Assembly (NCBI GenBank): GCA_019648995.1
Contig: BLXT01003733.1
Location: 520,622-546,686 of the forward strand
Source: Plakobranchus ocellatus
Taxonomy: Eukaryota > Mollusca > Gastropoda > Plakobranchidae
Direction: 5' to 3'
DNA length: 26,065 nucleotides
Shown: positions 12,375-20,625 of the stretch, piece by piece
Position numbering within the stretch: position 1 is the first letter of the stretch
Layout: each line of letters begins with the position of its first letter
Translations under genes and position numbers: made by a program
Notes under the pieces: model-generated
Database searches by the model: none
The model's input: the letters and a program-made list of their open reading frames with translations, nothing else
Told to the model about the DNA's origin: nothing

Positions 12375-15300
12375 CCTCTCTCTCCTTCTCTTTCTCTCTC
12401 TCTCTTTCTCTTCCTCTCTCTTCTCTCTCTTCTCTTTCTCTCTTCTCTGTCTCTCTGTCTCTCTTTCTTCTCTCTCTTCTCTGTCTCTTTGTCTCTCTTT
12501 CCTCTCTCTCTTCTCTCTCTTCTCTTTCTCTATTTACTTTCTCTCTTTTCTCTCCCTCTCTCTTCTCTCATTCAATCTATTTCCCATCTCTATAATGATA
12601 TTATGCTCTTTCAATAATTTTTTGCCCATCTACAGAGGACCGTATATTTATTATTATTATTTGTTTCTTTTTTAGAATTATCCATATATCAGGCTTCATT
12701 TTTTTTTGCTCCGTTACTCAAATGAAGAGATCAAAATGTCTTGGTCAGTAAAACTTATTGTGTATTTTCAGAAGAAAAAAACAAGCCATAACAGGAAGTA
12801 TAGATGTAACTTAAAATAAAGACCTGTTTGTTTAATTCCAACACAAAGAAAGAGAGAAACAAAAAATATATAGTTAATTTACATTGTAAATCATATTACG
12901 ACCCCATATTGTCTGACGTGAAGCCGCCAGCGCAATACCTTAAATTTTCCCCAATCCCACCATCTTTCCAACTAACCCCTTCAAAAATAATGGCTGAGAG
13001 AAAATACAACATTAAGATTCTTTTGATCCTGGTATCACAGACAATAGTATGACTGACTAGAGGCAGACATGGCTTACATAACCAGGAAAAAATGAGTAAT
13101 CGTATTTGTTTGATCATTCTGCCCCAGCCAAACGAAGAGCACTATCCTCAATGTTAAGTATTTGGACGATACTGCTTTTTCATTTGGCTCCGGGAGAATT
13201 ATTAACGACAGGCAACATAAAACTCGACGCATTTGGCAATTTAGGAAGATTTACAAGAAGCAAACAAAGCCCTAAATTATCATCAACGTCGCAGTCTTCA
13301 TAATGAAACCTAACAAATGAATAATGTTTGTTACGCTAACTGATTGCAGTAGAGTGCAACCGATCTGCGAAATGCCTGGCAAAAGGGAGAAGATGAATGG
13401 GGAGAGGGAGGGGGGATGGAGAGAGGGGGAGGAGAGAGAGTGTTACAGTTTTTCTGAAAAGTATAAATTTTAACATGTGTAAAATAATGTGGAGATAAAG
13501 AGAGAATTATATCTGGGCTAGTAAATTCGTGTTGCTCAAAAGAGTACGTCTAATGTTATTCAGTCGAAGTATTCGTTCTGGCGTCTTTCGGGAGGATTGA
13601 TGTCAAGACTTGAACCTGACTATTGCGACGGAAAGTTCCTGCTGGTTTCAGAGCGGTTGTATTAACACCACGACCACCAGTTAACAACATTCTCCTTCAG
13701 GTCAAGGCGTGCGACAGACACCAGCAAGAATAGCTCCCCATTTCTTACTGTCCCCAGACAGCTAATTACCTGCCAAGAATTTTGTGGCCAAAAAATCATT
13801 GGGAGAAAATAAGAAGAAGGCCTTGCTCTCTTTTCTCTGACACAAAGTAAAATCCGCAATTTGTGAGGTTGCTCAAGGAAGAAAAAAAAAACAGCTTGGA
13901 AACTGAAATTCAATGAGAGCAAAACTTCCTACTTCTCGCGATGCCAGTCTTTGAAGTGTCCAAGTATAGAATAAGTCAATATCAGGAAATTATTATCATG
14001 ATCCTTGCTTTAATTTTCTATTTCTTTTTTTCCTGACTGTAACAATGGAGGGAAAAAAAACAGACCAATTTCTCTAAATAAGGGCAATACTTGTCATTAT
14101 GAAAAGTTGGAAAAAGGAACGTTTTCTTGAGAAGATAATAGTCTCTTAAGTTGGGCAGGGAGAGAAAAAGGAGAGAAAAAACTGAAATGACTTGCTCCTT
14201 TGCAGGTGGATGAACAAACCGGATCTTGTTTAACTGCAAGTCAGAGTATACAGAATTATCTTAAGACGAGGGCTTATAGTTGAGTTTATATGTCTCGGGC
14301 CTACATATTTACATCTTATTACTCCTTATTTGCTTATGACTTGTTTTTTTGATTATTATAGATGAAACTGTCTTTAACCTTCTGTCCAGGATATAAGAAC
14401 TTTAAGCAGCAGCCGTTAGGCAAAAAAAAAAAAAAAATTAAATCCTCGATAAAACTTTGTGATGTTGTTGTTGGCTTTGTGAAAACCTCAATGTAAACCT
14501 ACCGAACAGTGTCCCCTACGTTGTACTGAAGATTAGATGAGCGTGGCTTTCCATTGGCTATCACTGGAGGAATCCCACAATGAAGGGGGTCGCAGGATGG
14601 CACACTTTTGTCCCATGTTCCATCTCTCTGACATGTCACTTGGTTATGTGCCGTCTGCATAATGCTACCTGGTGAAGCAAACAGCACAGGTTCGGGGCAC
14701 GTTAAGACAGTAATAAAAAAAATTTTTTGTAAAAATTTAAGCCTTTAGTTGATAACAATGAACACGCCTTTTGTGCATAGAAGAGGTTCCTGTAGATACA
14801 CTACAATACGAATAAAAATAATTTTTCCCTATTGCATCCAACTATCGTCGTTATGACCATATCGTATGATTTCAAAATGGAGATTATAGCGTTTTCGCCA
14901 GAAACCTAAGAACAATAAAATAATCGGCTGATCCCAGACGGCCCATGACAACATGACCTGGTAAACTCTTTACGTCGTGTAGACAAACGGCAAACAAAGA
15001 TCTTCTGTAGTTTTAATGGCCATGACTAAGCTTTTGCCTTTTTCTTTAATTTTTTTTTCTGTTGTTTATGTGTAAATAGCCTGAAGAAAGAAAGTGATCT
15101 CGTGCATTTACGGCCCTTCCGTCAGGCTAAGACCTATGTGAGGGCTGAAACCCAGCCAAGCCTCTGCTCTCGATATCTTTCATATCTTTGAGATGAAATG
15201 CCTGGTGTAAATTCTTCACGATCATCAACATGTTCAGGACTAAAAACATTGAAGCTGTTTTGAGACTGTCGGGCTGACTTGGGAAAGACATTGATACTTT

Positions 15301-15906
15301 TGGAGCGGATACGTATTGAGCCGTTGACATTTAAAAAATATCCTCTATGATCAATTATCGATAAGCACAAAAATTTTCCGATCTTTCAAGATCCGATAAT
15401 ATTTAACTTCCAAAACTAATTGCGAATTGAACCCCATTTCCCTTCTTTTTATCCATAAAAGAATAAAGCAAATTGCCCTTTTTGTTTTCCAATATCTACA
15501 TTTGCGAAGTCTCATTGCTTATACCACCGTTATCTCGCATACAGATGGAGCTACATATATTACATCTATCCGCTGCATTTTATATCCCGGATGCTAAAGT
15601 GTTTGGGAAGGGTTGAGAAAAATGTACATTCCATGTCTTTGGGTAGAGACCATTTGGGCTTATCTTATTTCCACCTGACAGGCGAACTCTGCACTTTCAT
15701 ATCAATTAATAAATAAACTATTAAACGTGCATCCTTTAACAAGACTTTTCGGAAGGAGAGAGACAGTAGAAACTTACCGGGGAGGCAACTGAAAGAAACT
15801 GTTACGCCGTTTTTAATCCTCATCTCTGTCGAGTTGGCTACAGTGTTTGCTGACAAGGCGGGCAAGTCACACTGAATCTCTGACGTATAAAAAAAAACCG
15901 ATTAAA

Positions 15907-15949
<43 letters not shown>

Positions 15950-18900
15950 TTGTATGTATGTATGTACATATGTGTGAAAGTGTCTTTGACAGAATATCTG
16001 ATTTCGAGATTTTTTTTTCAAGGTATATTTTGGAATTTATTTGATTTTTGTACATATGGCCATTCCACAGCAAGATGATCTCAGGCTTTCAGGCCTTCAT
16101 CAGGCCACAGGGTCGATGACCGGGGTTCGAACTTGTGACAAAAAGGCCTTTATCCTAAAGCAGAATAAAGTATGAATTAAATAAGTCATAGCGAAAAAAG
16201 ACCACATTGATTCGTGTCCGCTTTAAATCTTCACACTCCCTCTTTCTTTGATCATACCCTTCGTCCTCATCTCCATTGTTGCTAATAGAACTAATTTCCT
16301 GAAGGGAAGAATGAGCGAGACGAAAGTTTTTGGACTGGAAAGGTTTTTTTTGTTTTTTTTTTATTATTAAATATACATTATATAACGTATTCCTTTTATT
16401 TTTTTTTTTTTGGAAGCTTTACTTAAAATGCCCACGCTACGACAAAACAAACTAGGGTGTATTGAAAGAAGGTCGGACATGATTATGAATATAATAATAC
16501 AATCTAATGGCCTGGAGACGTTTTTAATAAAAATCCAAGAATAGACAACATAATAAATAGTAGTTATTATTTTGTAACGGTGCAAAAACAAAAAATGACC
16601 TTATTGAGGAGATAAATACATTTTGTATATTATGAAAATGTCTTTTAAAAACGCAAAACAAAACAATCTCCTGCGATGAACAAATTCTTGCGAAATATCA
16701 AAGTCTACACACCAAGAAAACAGGGCTGGTTGTAGAATAGAAAGAGAAAAGTAGAGGGATTCACAAAAACCCTAAACAGGCTGCTAACACATAATATCTA
16801 CTCCTGGTTTTAAAGCTCGTCCATCTGTTGTTGTCATTTGTTTGGTTAAAAAAAAAAAAGAAAAAGAAATCAAAAACAAAAACACTTCAAGAACTGAAAA
16901 CTCCAGCAGCATATTTGTGATAAGTAATTATGATTTTCTTTGTCAGAGTTCCATGAACTTTCTTGTAAAAAGTGTCAGGGTCTGGCGACAACTTGGCATT
17001 TACCACTGCTTGGAGAAAAAAACCCACAGCTAGCAGAGACTAGATAGAGCATTTGAAGAATATGATTGAGGTTTTTAATACGCAAAAGCGAAAACGAAAT
17101 AAAACACTTTAAAACCTGAATACCAAATACAGTGTTTTCTTCCAATAGTCACGCAGCACTAGTACATTTTTTCTCCATTCCAGACTTTCGATGCATTTTT
17201 CTTAGGGCCTGTTAAGAACTTGGCTCAGAGCCCTGGGGTATCACTTGAAGGAAAACTTATAAAAATAGCAGTGGCGAAATAGTTTTGACATGACAATCCA
17301 GTATTAAATGACCTGGGGCGGAAAAAAGAAGATGGGGGAAAAGGTGTGTATGTGTGTGTGTGTGTGTGTGGGGGGGGGTTGAGTGGAAGTTACCAGTAGC
17401 AGTAGCACAAACTGAACCGATTAAGAAGACAAATTCTGTGTCACTTGAAGTGCCATTAAGGATCTGAAGATTTCGCTCTCTATGTGAGGAGAAAAGCAGT
17501 GCACGAGGAGTATCAGCTTAGTTACAGCATTGGAACAGATTGGAAAACAGGAACAGCGGCTAGAACCTTGAGAGCACCCGGGCACTGCAATGAGCGGCAA
17601 GACAGGACCTCTCACGGTACATTTAAATGTGAAACAGACGAACTTGTCTTGTGAAAGGACAAAAGCGCTTGGATAGATTGTGGATAGCTTCTTTCATTTT
17701 CTATAGAAATTGTCATGCAAACGCTACTTTCTCTTTCTCTTTATGTAAATTGTGAAGAGCAGACACTGACAATCGTGTTCCTCCACTCAAACCTGTTCTC
17801 AGTTAATCTTGAAAGGTTCGTGTTATTAAGACTTTCAATAAAAGGTATTGTCTGCACACCCCACTGCGTTTGCTAGAGGGCCTAAACCCTTGAGATAGCA
17901 CATATGTTCTAGCAATTGTACTTGCTTCCATCTTATAATTTTGATTAAAGATTTCTGAGGATTAACTTCTTTCGGTACTGATTCATAGAATTATTTTTTC
18001 AGCCTATAATATCCTTCACATTTTTTCAGTCAATAATAATATCCTTCATATTTTTTCAGTCAATAATAATATCCTTCATATTTTTTAAAAATTATCATAT
18101 CTCTACAGCTTCCTGTTTTTCTTGTATTTCCTTCTTTATAGTCCAACATTAACAAAGATGATATAAAATGTTAGATCATAGTGAATTTCCCAACAACTCT
18201 ACGCGCCACAGGCGAAAGGGAAAACATACAAAGGCATAATTGTTATCACAGACGATTATTAGGTCGAGATGCCTCAACTAGTGAAAAGGAGTAAATCGTT
18301 CAGCGTAGATTAAGGGAAAGGAATAAATCGTTCAGCGTAGATAAAGGAAAGTTCTGTGAAATTCTTGATCTACCAAATGTAGGTCAGATGGTTGGCCATG
18401 ATATATGAGGAAAAGAGAACATTTCACGACAACTCAGAAATAACAACATGTATTTTTAAACGGGCGGAGAAACAAAGATTTATGAAACCCACCAAGATCT
18501 AATTCTAGACAAATTACACCGACTTTCTACACAATCGAACTAAAACTTCTGAAATAAGCCTACTATTAACTTTTAAATGCTTAGGAAGGTCTAAAACGAT
18601 TTCAAATCTAATTTCTGAAGATGAGCACGCCGTGCTGCTTAGAACTATTTGTACCGCCCTAGATCTCTAGCTTGTCCGCCCTTCCTATGTGTTTTGCTAG
18701 GGCGCTATAAATAGACTAGGTTTCTCCACTTTTTCTAGGACATTGCTACTGAAACTAAAGCACTGTTATCACGAGATCTGACCACAGCAATTCCACCCCC
18801 CCCCTTCAAACCCACCTTGACACTCGGGTTTCTCGTAGTCCCAGTCGCCCCACTCCTCGCACTTGAGCACAGCGGCTTCCCCGACCAGCTCATAGCCTGG

Positions 18901-20625
18901 CTTGCAGCTGTAGCGCACCTGCTGGCCGAAACTGTAGTCCTTCCCTAGGGTGTACCCGTTAGCGATCTTACCCGGATTGCCACAGGTGATTGCTGGACAT
19001 AGGGAGGACACGGGAAAGTTGAATGTTAGGCAAGTGGAGCAGATTAGGCACAGGTTGCACTGGATGCTTTTGCACAATGAACTTTTTAAAAATAAGTATA
19101 TATAAACTCACACTTAAAGCTTATAAAAATACAATCTTAAATATGCATACCTTTCAACCAAAGTGGGATAGAGACAGGGTTTTTTTCTCTCTCCATATTA
19201 GTATCCAAAAAGCTTTATACAATGATAATCATGGTTCAGTTTGTCCAAAACGTGGCTTTAGTCAATGGCGCTCTTTATTCTTGGGCTAAACGTTTCGTTT
19301 CAGCTGAACCATGAGGTGTGCTCTGTGTTTTGTTTTGTGATAGAACATTCAAGCCAGGAATCTTAGTTCCATCTTTCTACTCCTGTGATATAAAGCTAGT
19401 GTTACGTTGTACCTCGCAACATTGCGTGCATTTATATGTTTCTTTTCAATCCATCTCTCTGTGTTCTTAAGATTTTTCATGTAAATGATAAAGCCAGAGG
19501 AAAGGCCAAGCTTCGATATGTAGATCTATGCTGCTTACTTATTGATACAGTGCGCTGAAGTTGGTGCTTGTCTTTATCTATTTCCGTGACTATTATATCA
19601 TAGGCCAATGCGCCCCAGAACTCTAGTTAGACCTTTTCGTTTGGAATTTTATATTACCTCTATTTATGCTTTCTCATCGACAAAGAACCAGAAGAAAAAA
19701 CAAACAACAGAAAAAAACCCGAAACAATAATTGTAAATTCCGCTGAAATCTCAACCTATTTAAATTTAGTGTTCATTACTTCTTCGTACACTTAGAGGAT
19801 CATGTATGCTGGCTGTTATATCGTTACTATGGCTTGTATTTCTTTATATTATGACAGACTGTTAAAGTTAAAAAGGTTTACAAATGCCGACATTGTAAAA
19901 TCACACATGCTTTTGGTCTCTCGAAGATAACGATATTTTCAAGGCGCTTGTATAATTGTTTTCAAACTATGATAGACTATCATTATTGAACGTCAAAAAG
20001 GTTTGCATTCATATCGGCATTGTAAAATCACACATGCTTTTGGTCTCTCGAAGATAACGATATTTTGAAGGCGCTTGTATAATTGTTTTCAAACTATGAT
20101 AGACTATCATTATTGAACGTCAAAAAGGTTTGCATTCATATCGACATTGTAAAATCACACATGCTTTTGGTCTCTCGAAGATAACGATATTTTCAAGGCG
20201 CTTGTATAATTGTTTTCAAACTATGATAGACTATCATTATTGAACGTCAAAAAGGTTTGCATTCATGTCGGCATTGAAAAATCACACATGCTTTTGGTCT
20301 ATCAAAGAGTAAGATATCTTGAAGGGACTTTTGGGTCTATATATTATGATAGACTCCCATTATTGAATTTATGTCTGAAAAAGTATGCCAGTACCAGCAT
20401 TGTAAAACGACACACGTTTTCGAGCCTATCAAAGAGTGTAGTAGTTTGAATACATACGGATGCAGAGTGGATCCTGATCCTCCCATTGAGCGGACGCCAT
20501 GCAGCGGAGCTCCTGCTTGCCTGTGATGTCGTGACCTGACGCACAGGTGAAGGTCACCACGGAACCTGGGGTGGTGGCCGTAAAACTTGCAGTCCCAGAT
20601 TTGGGATCAGCTGGTCTAGGGCATT
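796..20625 (-). CDS. Giant multi-sushi (CCP) domain protein gene, ten internal exons, open at both ends
   Basis: This is a gene model assembled by hand. Ten minus-strand exons join as 20625-20458, 18992-18816, 15879-15778, 14668-14503, 12285-11584, 11228-11065, 10502-10289, 9529-2697, 2291-2091 and 966-796. Every border has an AG acceptor and a GT donor, split codons match at all nine junctions, and no stop occurs in 8898 coding bases. The roughly 2966 residues hold 49 sushi modules. Each module has four cysteines, an N-G or similar turn after the first, a Y/F-x-C at the second, G-Y/F after it, and a Trp before the fourth. Linkers are about three residues, often x-x-V. Such modules fold as disulfide beads in extracellular adhesion or complement-type proteins. 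No CUB, EGF, VWA, lectin or transmembrane segment is seen, so the family is unresolved (SVEP1-like, CSMD-like or complement-receptor-like). The start codon, signal peptide and C terminus lie outside the window or were not found. Confidence 0.88.
1119..1200. repeat. (GCT)n followed by imperfect (TA)n
   Basis: Five GCT units at 1119-1133 are followed by an imperfect TA tract to about 1200. Confidence 0.85.
1501..1548. repeat. (GAT)n microsatellite
   Basis: About 15 GAT units run in tandem. Read on the plus strand this gives a poly-Asp frame, which I regard as spurious because nothing else supports a gene there. Confidence 0.9.
2091..2291 (-). CDS. Sushi exon I, one complete module
   Basis: This symmetrical phase 1-1 exon of 201 bases encodes one module, from V-R-T-C-K-S-P-S to P-Q-C-Q-E-A-K. 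The second-cysteine motif is H-V-T-C-H-E-G-F, and G-L-W precedes the last cysteine. The acceptor is GGCTTCCAG and the donor is AAAG|GTACAC. Joined to the giant exon it gives C-Q-V-R-T-C. The first loop is longer than usual (Q-A-D-P-A-Q-P-P), which accounts for its 67 codons. Confidence 0.87.
2292..2696. other. Short intron between exons H and I
   Basis: This intron of 405 bases has no recognisable repeat or coding content. If it were retained, the frame would add only a few residues and stop at 2682-2680. A minus-strand AATAAA lies at 2596-2591. Confidence 0.8.
2697..9529 (-). CDS. Giant sushi exon H, 37 complete modules plus a half, 6833 bp uninterrupted
   Basis: This single exon encodes about 2277 residues, entering in phase 2 (AG acceptor after ACATTTC) and leaving in phase 1 (CAAG|GTCAGT). 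It opens with the second half of a module (H-I-C-D-E-G-Y to A-V-C) and then has 37 back-to-back complete modules of about 61 residues with three-residue linkers. Nearly every module has exactly four cysteines. Modules 1-21 occupy about 9430-5658, modules 22-32 about 5655-3618 and modules 33-37 about 3612-2700. Many N-x-S/T sites are present, several directly before a cysteine (N-I-T-C, N-F-T-C, N-I-S-C). Oddities: the opening half module and module 12 lack the core Trp, module 3 lacks G-Y, and modules 20, 26 and 36 carry insertions. The open frame also runs past both exon borders into intron, but those extensions contain no module sequence. The role is presumably extracellular binding or adhesion. 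Confidence 0.93.
3618..5655 (-). repeat. Sub-array of look-alike sushi modules (modules 22-32 of the giant exon)
   Basis: Within the giant exon, modules 23-31 mostly share a P-V-[DN]-C or A-V-[DE]-C linker, while most other linkers end in I/V-[ST]-C. Several of them (27, 28, 30, 31, 32) also share a T-F-G or L-F-G stretch a few residues before the second cysteine, as in A-T-T-F-G-S and S-E-T-F-G-A. The simplest reading is local amplification of one ancestral module or block. The protein copies have diverged, so this is not a recent exact repeat. The boundaries are approximate. Confidence 0.55.
9530..10288. other. Intron between exons G and H
   Basis: This intron of 759 bases is AT-rich. Nothing beyond ordinary intron sequence was seen. 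The first 200 bases next to the giant exon are open in its frame but show no sushi pattern. Confidence 0.8.
10289..10502 (-). CDS. Sushi exon G, end of one module and start of the next
   Basis: This exon of 214 bases enters in phase 1 and leaves in phase 2. It continues the module from 11065 (G-S-L-E-V, then L-Y-T-C-D-Q-D-Y-R-L-E-G and P-N-C). It opens the next module with K-C-S-P-P-G-L-S-H-G and ends at G-S-I-I-R. The acceptor is TTGTGTTCTCATCCAG and the donor is CAG|GTGAGA. Joining to the giant exon restores R-H-I-C-D-E-G-Y, the expected second-cysteine motif. Confidence 0.85.
10503..11064. other. Intron between exons F and G
   Basis: This intron of 562 bases is dominated by a compound CA/TA/GA microsatellite at 10730-10880. 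No coding content was recognised. Confidence 0.8.
10730..10880. repeat. Compound (CA)n(TA)n(GA)n microsatellite
   Basis: A CA run of about 18 bases passes into about 60 bases of TA-rich sequence. A near-pure AG run of about 57 bases follows from 10823. Confidence 0.95.
11065..11228 (-). CDS. Sushi exon F, completes one module and starts another
   Basis: This exon of 164 bases runs from phase 2 to phase 1. It finishes the module started at the end of the 702-base exon (S-G-P-A-V-Y-G-S-R-C-E-Y-S-C onward to A-P-T-C). It then begins the next with I-A-C-P-A-L-N-P-P-P-K. The acceptor is GCTGCACATAG and the donor is AAAAG|GTAAAA. The completed module has five cysteines. The extra one, two residues before the canonical second cysteine, is encoded at 11200-11198. 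Confidence 0.8.
11229..11583. other. Intron between exons E and F
   Basis: This very AT-rich intron of 355 bases shows no repeat array or coding content. Confidence 0.8.
11584..12285 (-). CDS. Sushi exon E, half + three complete + half module
   Basis: This exon of 702 bases is phase 2 at both ends and carries the equivalent of four modules. It starts with the second half of a module (Y-T-C-N-R-G-F to P-S-C). Three complete modules follow: K-C-L-D-P-P to L-R-C, T-C-E-D-P to P-S-C, and S-C-G-A-P-P to I-Q-C. It ends with the first half of another (R-P-C-P-V-P to F-Y-Q). The acceptor is CATTTCCACAG and the donor is TT|GTAAGC. It shows on a small scale the intronless packing seen in the giant exon downstream. 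Possible N-glycosylation sites include G-N-S-T, A-N-G-S and A-N-G-T. Confidence 0.9.
12286..14502. other. Intron between exons D and E
   Basis: This intron of 2217 bases has a long CT tract next to exon E, a GA-rich patch at about 13380-13440 and otherwise unremarkable AT-rich sequence. Open frames at 12828-13303 and 13662-13922 have no recognisable domain. Confidence 0.75.
12337..12572. repeat. (CT)n-rich low-complexity tract
   Basis: About 235 bases of almost pure pyrimidine on the plus strand, made of CT with TTT and CCC interruptions. It begins some 50 bases upstream of the exon E acceptor in transcript terms, so the pre-mRNA carries GA repeats there. Confidence 0.95.
14503..14668 (-). 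CDS. Sushi exon D, end of one module and start of the next
   Basis: This exon of 166 bases enters in phase 1 and leaves in phase 2. It supplies the C-terminal half of the module begun at 15879 (third cysteine in N-Q-V-T-C, G-T-W, then P-S-C) and the N-terminal half of the next (L-H-C-G-I-P-P to G-D-T-V-R). The acceptor is TTTGCTTCACCAG and the donor is TTCG|GTAGGT. Splicing to 12285 restores R-Y-T-C-N-R-G-F, exactly the expected second-cysteine motif. That match is strong support for the junction. Confidence 0.8.
14669..15777. other. Intron between exons C and D
   Basis: This intron of 1109 bases has no repeat array. A minus-strand open stretch at about 15127-15370 looks less AT-rich than its surroundings and is listed separately. 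Confidence 0.7.
15130..15370 (-). other. Unassigned open frame inside the intron, possible gene relic
   Basis: A minus-strand frame of 78 codons contains compositionally ordinary protein-like sequence (for example F-T-P-G-I-S-S-Q-R-Y-E-R-Y), with more balanced base use than the flanks. It has no cysteine pattern of the sushi family and no recognised motif. It could be a chance open frame, an exon of an alternative transcript or an old insertion. Confidence 0.15.
15778..15879 (-). CDS. Sushi exon C, N-terminal half of a split module
   Basis: This small exon of 102 bases encodes the first half of a sushi module, from E-I-Q-C-D-L-P-A to S-F-S-C-L-P. It is phase 1 at both ends. The acceptor has an uninterrupted T tract before ACGTCAG, and the donor is the ideal CCCG|GTAAGT. 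The second half lies in the exon starting at 14668, giving C-L-P-G-S-I-M across the junction. The loop between the second and third cysteine of the joined module is unusually short and lacks the G-Y motif. A very short extra exon could therefore have been missed, but the phases fit without one. Confidence 0.72.
15906..15966. repeat. (TA)n followed by (GTAT)n
   Basis: About 38 bases of pure TA lead into GTAT/GTTT tetranucleotides. Confidence 0.92.
16050..16165 (-). mobile_element. Possible tRNA-derived SINE fragment
   Basis: On the minus strand the sequence AGTTCGAACCCC near 16120-16131 resembles a polymerase III B box (GGTTCGANNCC). It is followed by a GC-richer stretch with CTGATGAAGGCCTGAAAGCC, unlike the AT-rich surroundings. 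No clear A box, full tRNA fold, tail repeat or target-site duplication was found. The call rests on the B-box-like word and the composition, so it is tentative. Confidence 0.3.
17344..17379. repeat. (GT)n with G run
   Basis: About 26 bases of GT dinucleotides are followed by a run of nine to ten G. Confidence 0.9.
18003..18086. repeat. 30-bp tandem repeat, about 2.7 copies
   Basis: The unit CAGTCAATAATAATATCCTT plus ten more bases repeats with a 30-base period (CAGT at about 18027 and 18057). A more degenerate partial copy lies upstream. Confidence 0.85.
18285..18350. repeat. 32-bp tandem duplication
   Basis: The word TAAATCGTTCAGCGTAGAT occurs twice, about 32 bases apart, within near-identical units with one- or two-base differences. 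Confidence 0.85.
18816..18992 (-). CDS. Sushi exon B, one complete module
   Basis: This exon of 177 bases carries one canonical sushi module. It opens I-T-C-G-N-P-G, has a Y-S-C-K-P-G-Y core and a G-D-W stretch, and closes with K-P-E-C-Q. The acceptor reads CCCTATGTCCAG and the donor is GTGGGT. Both ends are phase 1. It is somewhat more GC-rich than the surrounding intron. Downstream it joins the small exon at 15879, forming E-I-Q-C. A run of nine C residues on the plus strand (G on the transcript) lies only about 10 bases into the intron. Confidence 0.88.
18993..20457. other. Intron between exons A and B
   Basis: This intron of 1465 bases has unremarkable AT-rich sequence in the first half. 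A 127-bp tandem satellite fills the end nearest exon A. Confidence 0.8.
19850..20430. repeat. 127-bp tandem satellite, about 4.5 copies, with internal inverted repeat
   Basis: The word TCACACATGC recurs at about 19901, 20028, 20155 and 20282, a strict 127-base period. A degenerate further copy (GACACACG) lies near 20410, and the first copy is degenerate at its left end. The inner copies differ by only a few bases. Each inner unit contains ATGATAGACTATCAT, a perfect 7-base inverted repeat around one central base. The array ends about 28 bases from the exon A donor. Confidence 0.93.
20458..20625 (-). CDS. Sushi exon A (first exon seen), one complete module
   Basis: This exon of 168 bases encodes one full sushi module, beginning E-C-P-R-P-A-D-P and ending D-P-L-C-I. 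The cysteines sit at ECP, FTC, LRC and PLC, with G-H-D after the second and Q-W between the third and fourth. The acceptor is a pyrimidine-rich tract ending ACAG at 20627-20626. The donor is GTATGT from 20457 down. The exon is symmetrical, with phase 1 at both ends, which is the classic arrangement for a shufflable sushi module. It splices in frame to the exon ending at 18992, making the linker I-P-A-I-T. Upstream exons must exist, because it starts mid-codon and has no signal peptide. None could be recognised between here and 26065. Confidence 0.85.

Larger units (their letters stand above)
15880..18815. other. Intron between exons B and C
   Basis: This intron of 2936 bases is the longest enclosed one in the window. 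It holds a TA/GTAT microsatellite, a possible SINE fragment, a GT/G tract and two short tandem duplications near 18000-18350. No coding content was recognised. Confidence 0.75.

Noticed and set aside
12300..12617. Plus-strand Ser/Leu-rich frames
   Set aside because: These are readings of the CT tract, as are similar frames at 22378-22879 (beyond the first part) and 23191-23534, and the Arg/Glu-rich frames on the opposite strand.
16074..16140. Possible complete tRNA gene
   Set aside because: Only a B-box-like word is present. No A box at the right spacing and no cloverleaf pairing could be drawn.
18700..18716. TATAAATA word in GCGCTATAAATAGACT on the plus strand, promoter-like
   Set aside because: No plus-strand coding sequence follows, and TATA-like words are frequent in AT-rich introns.
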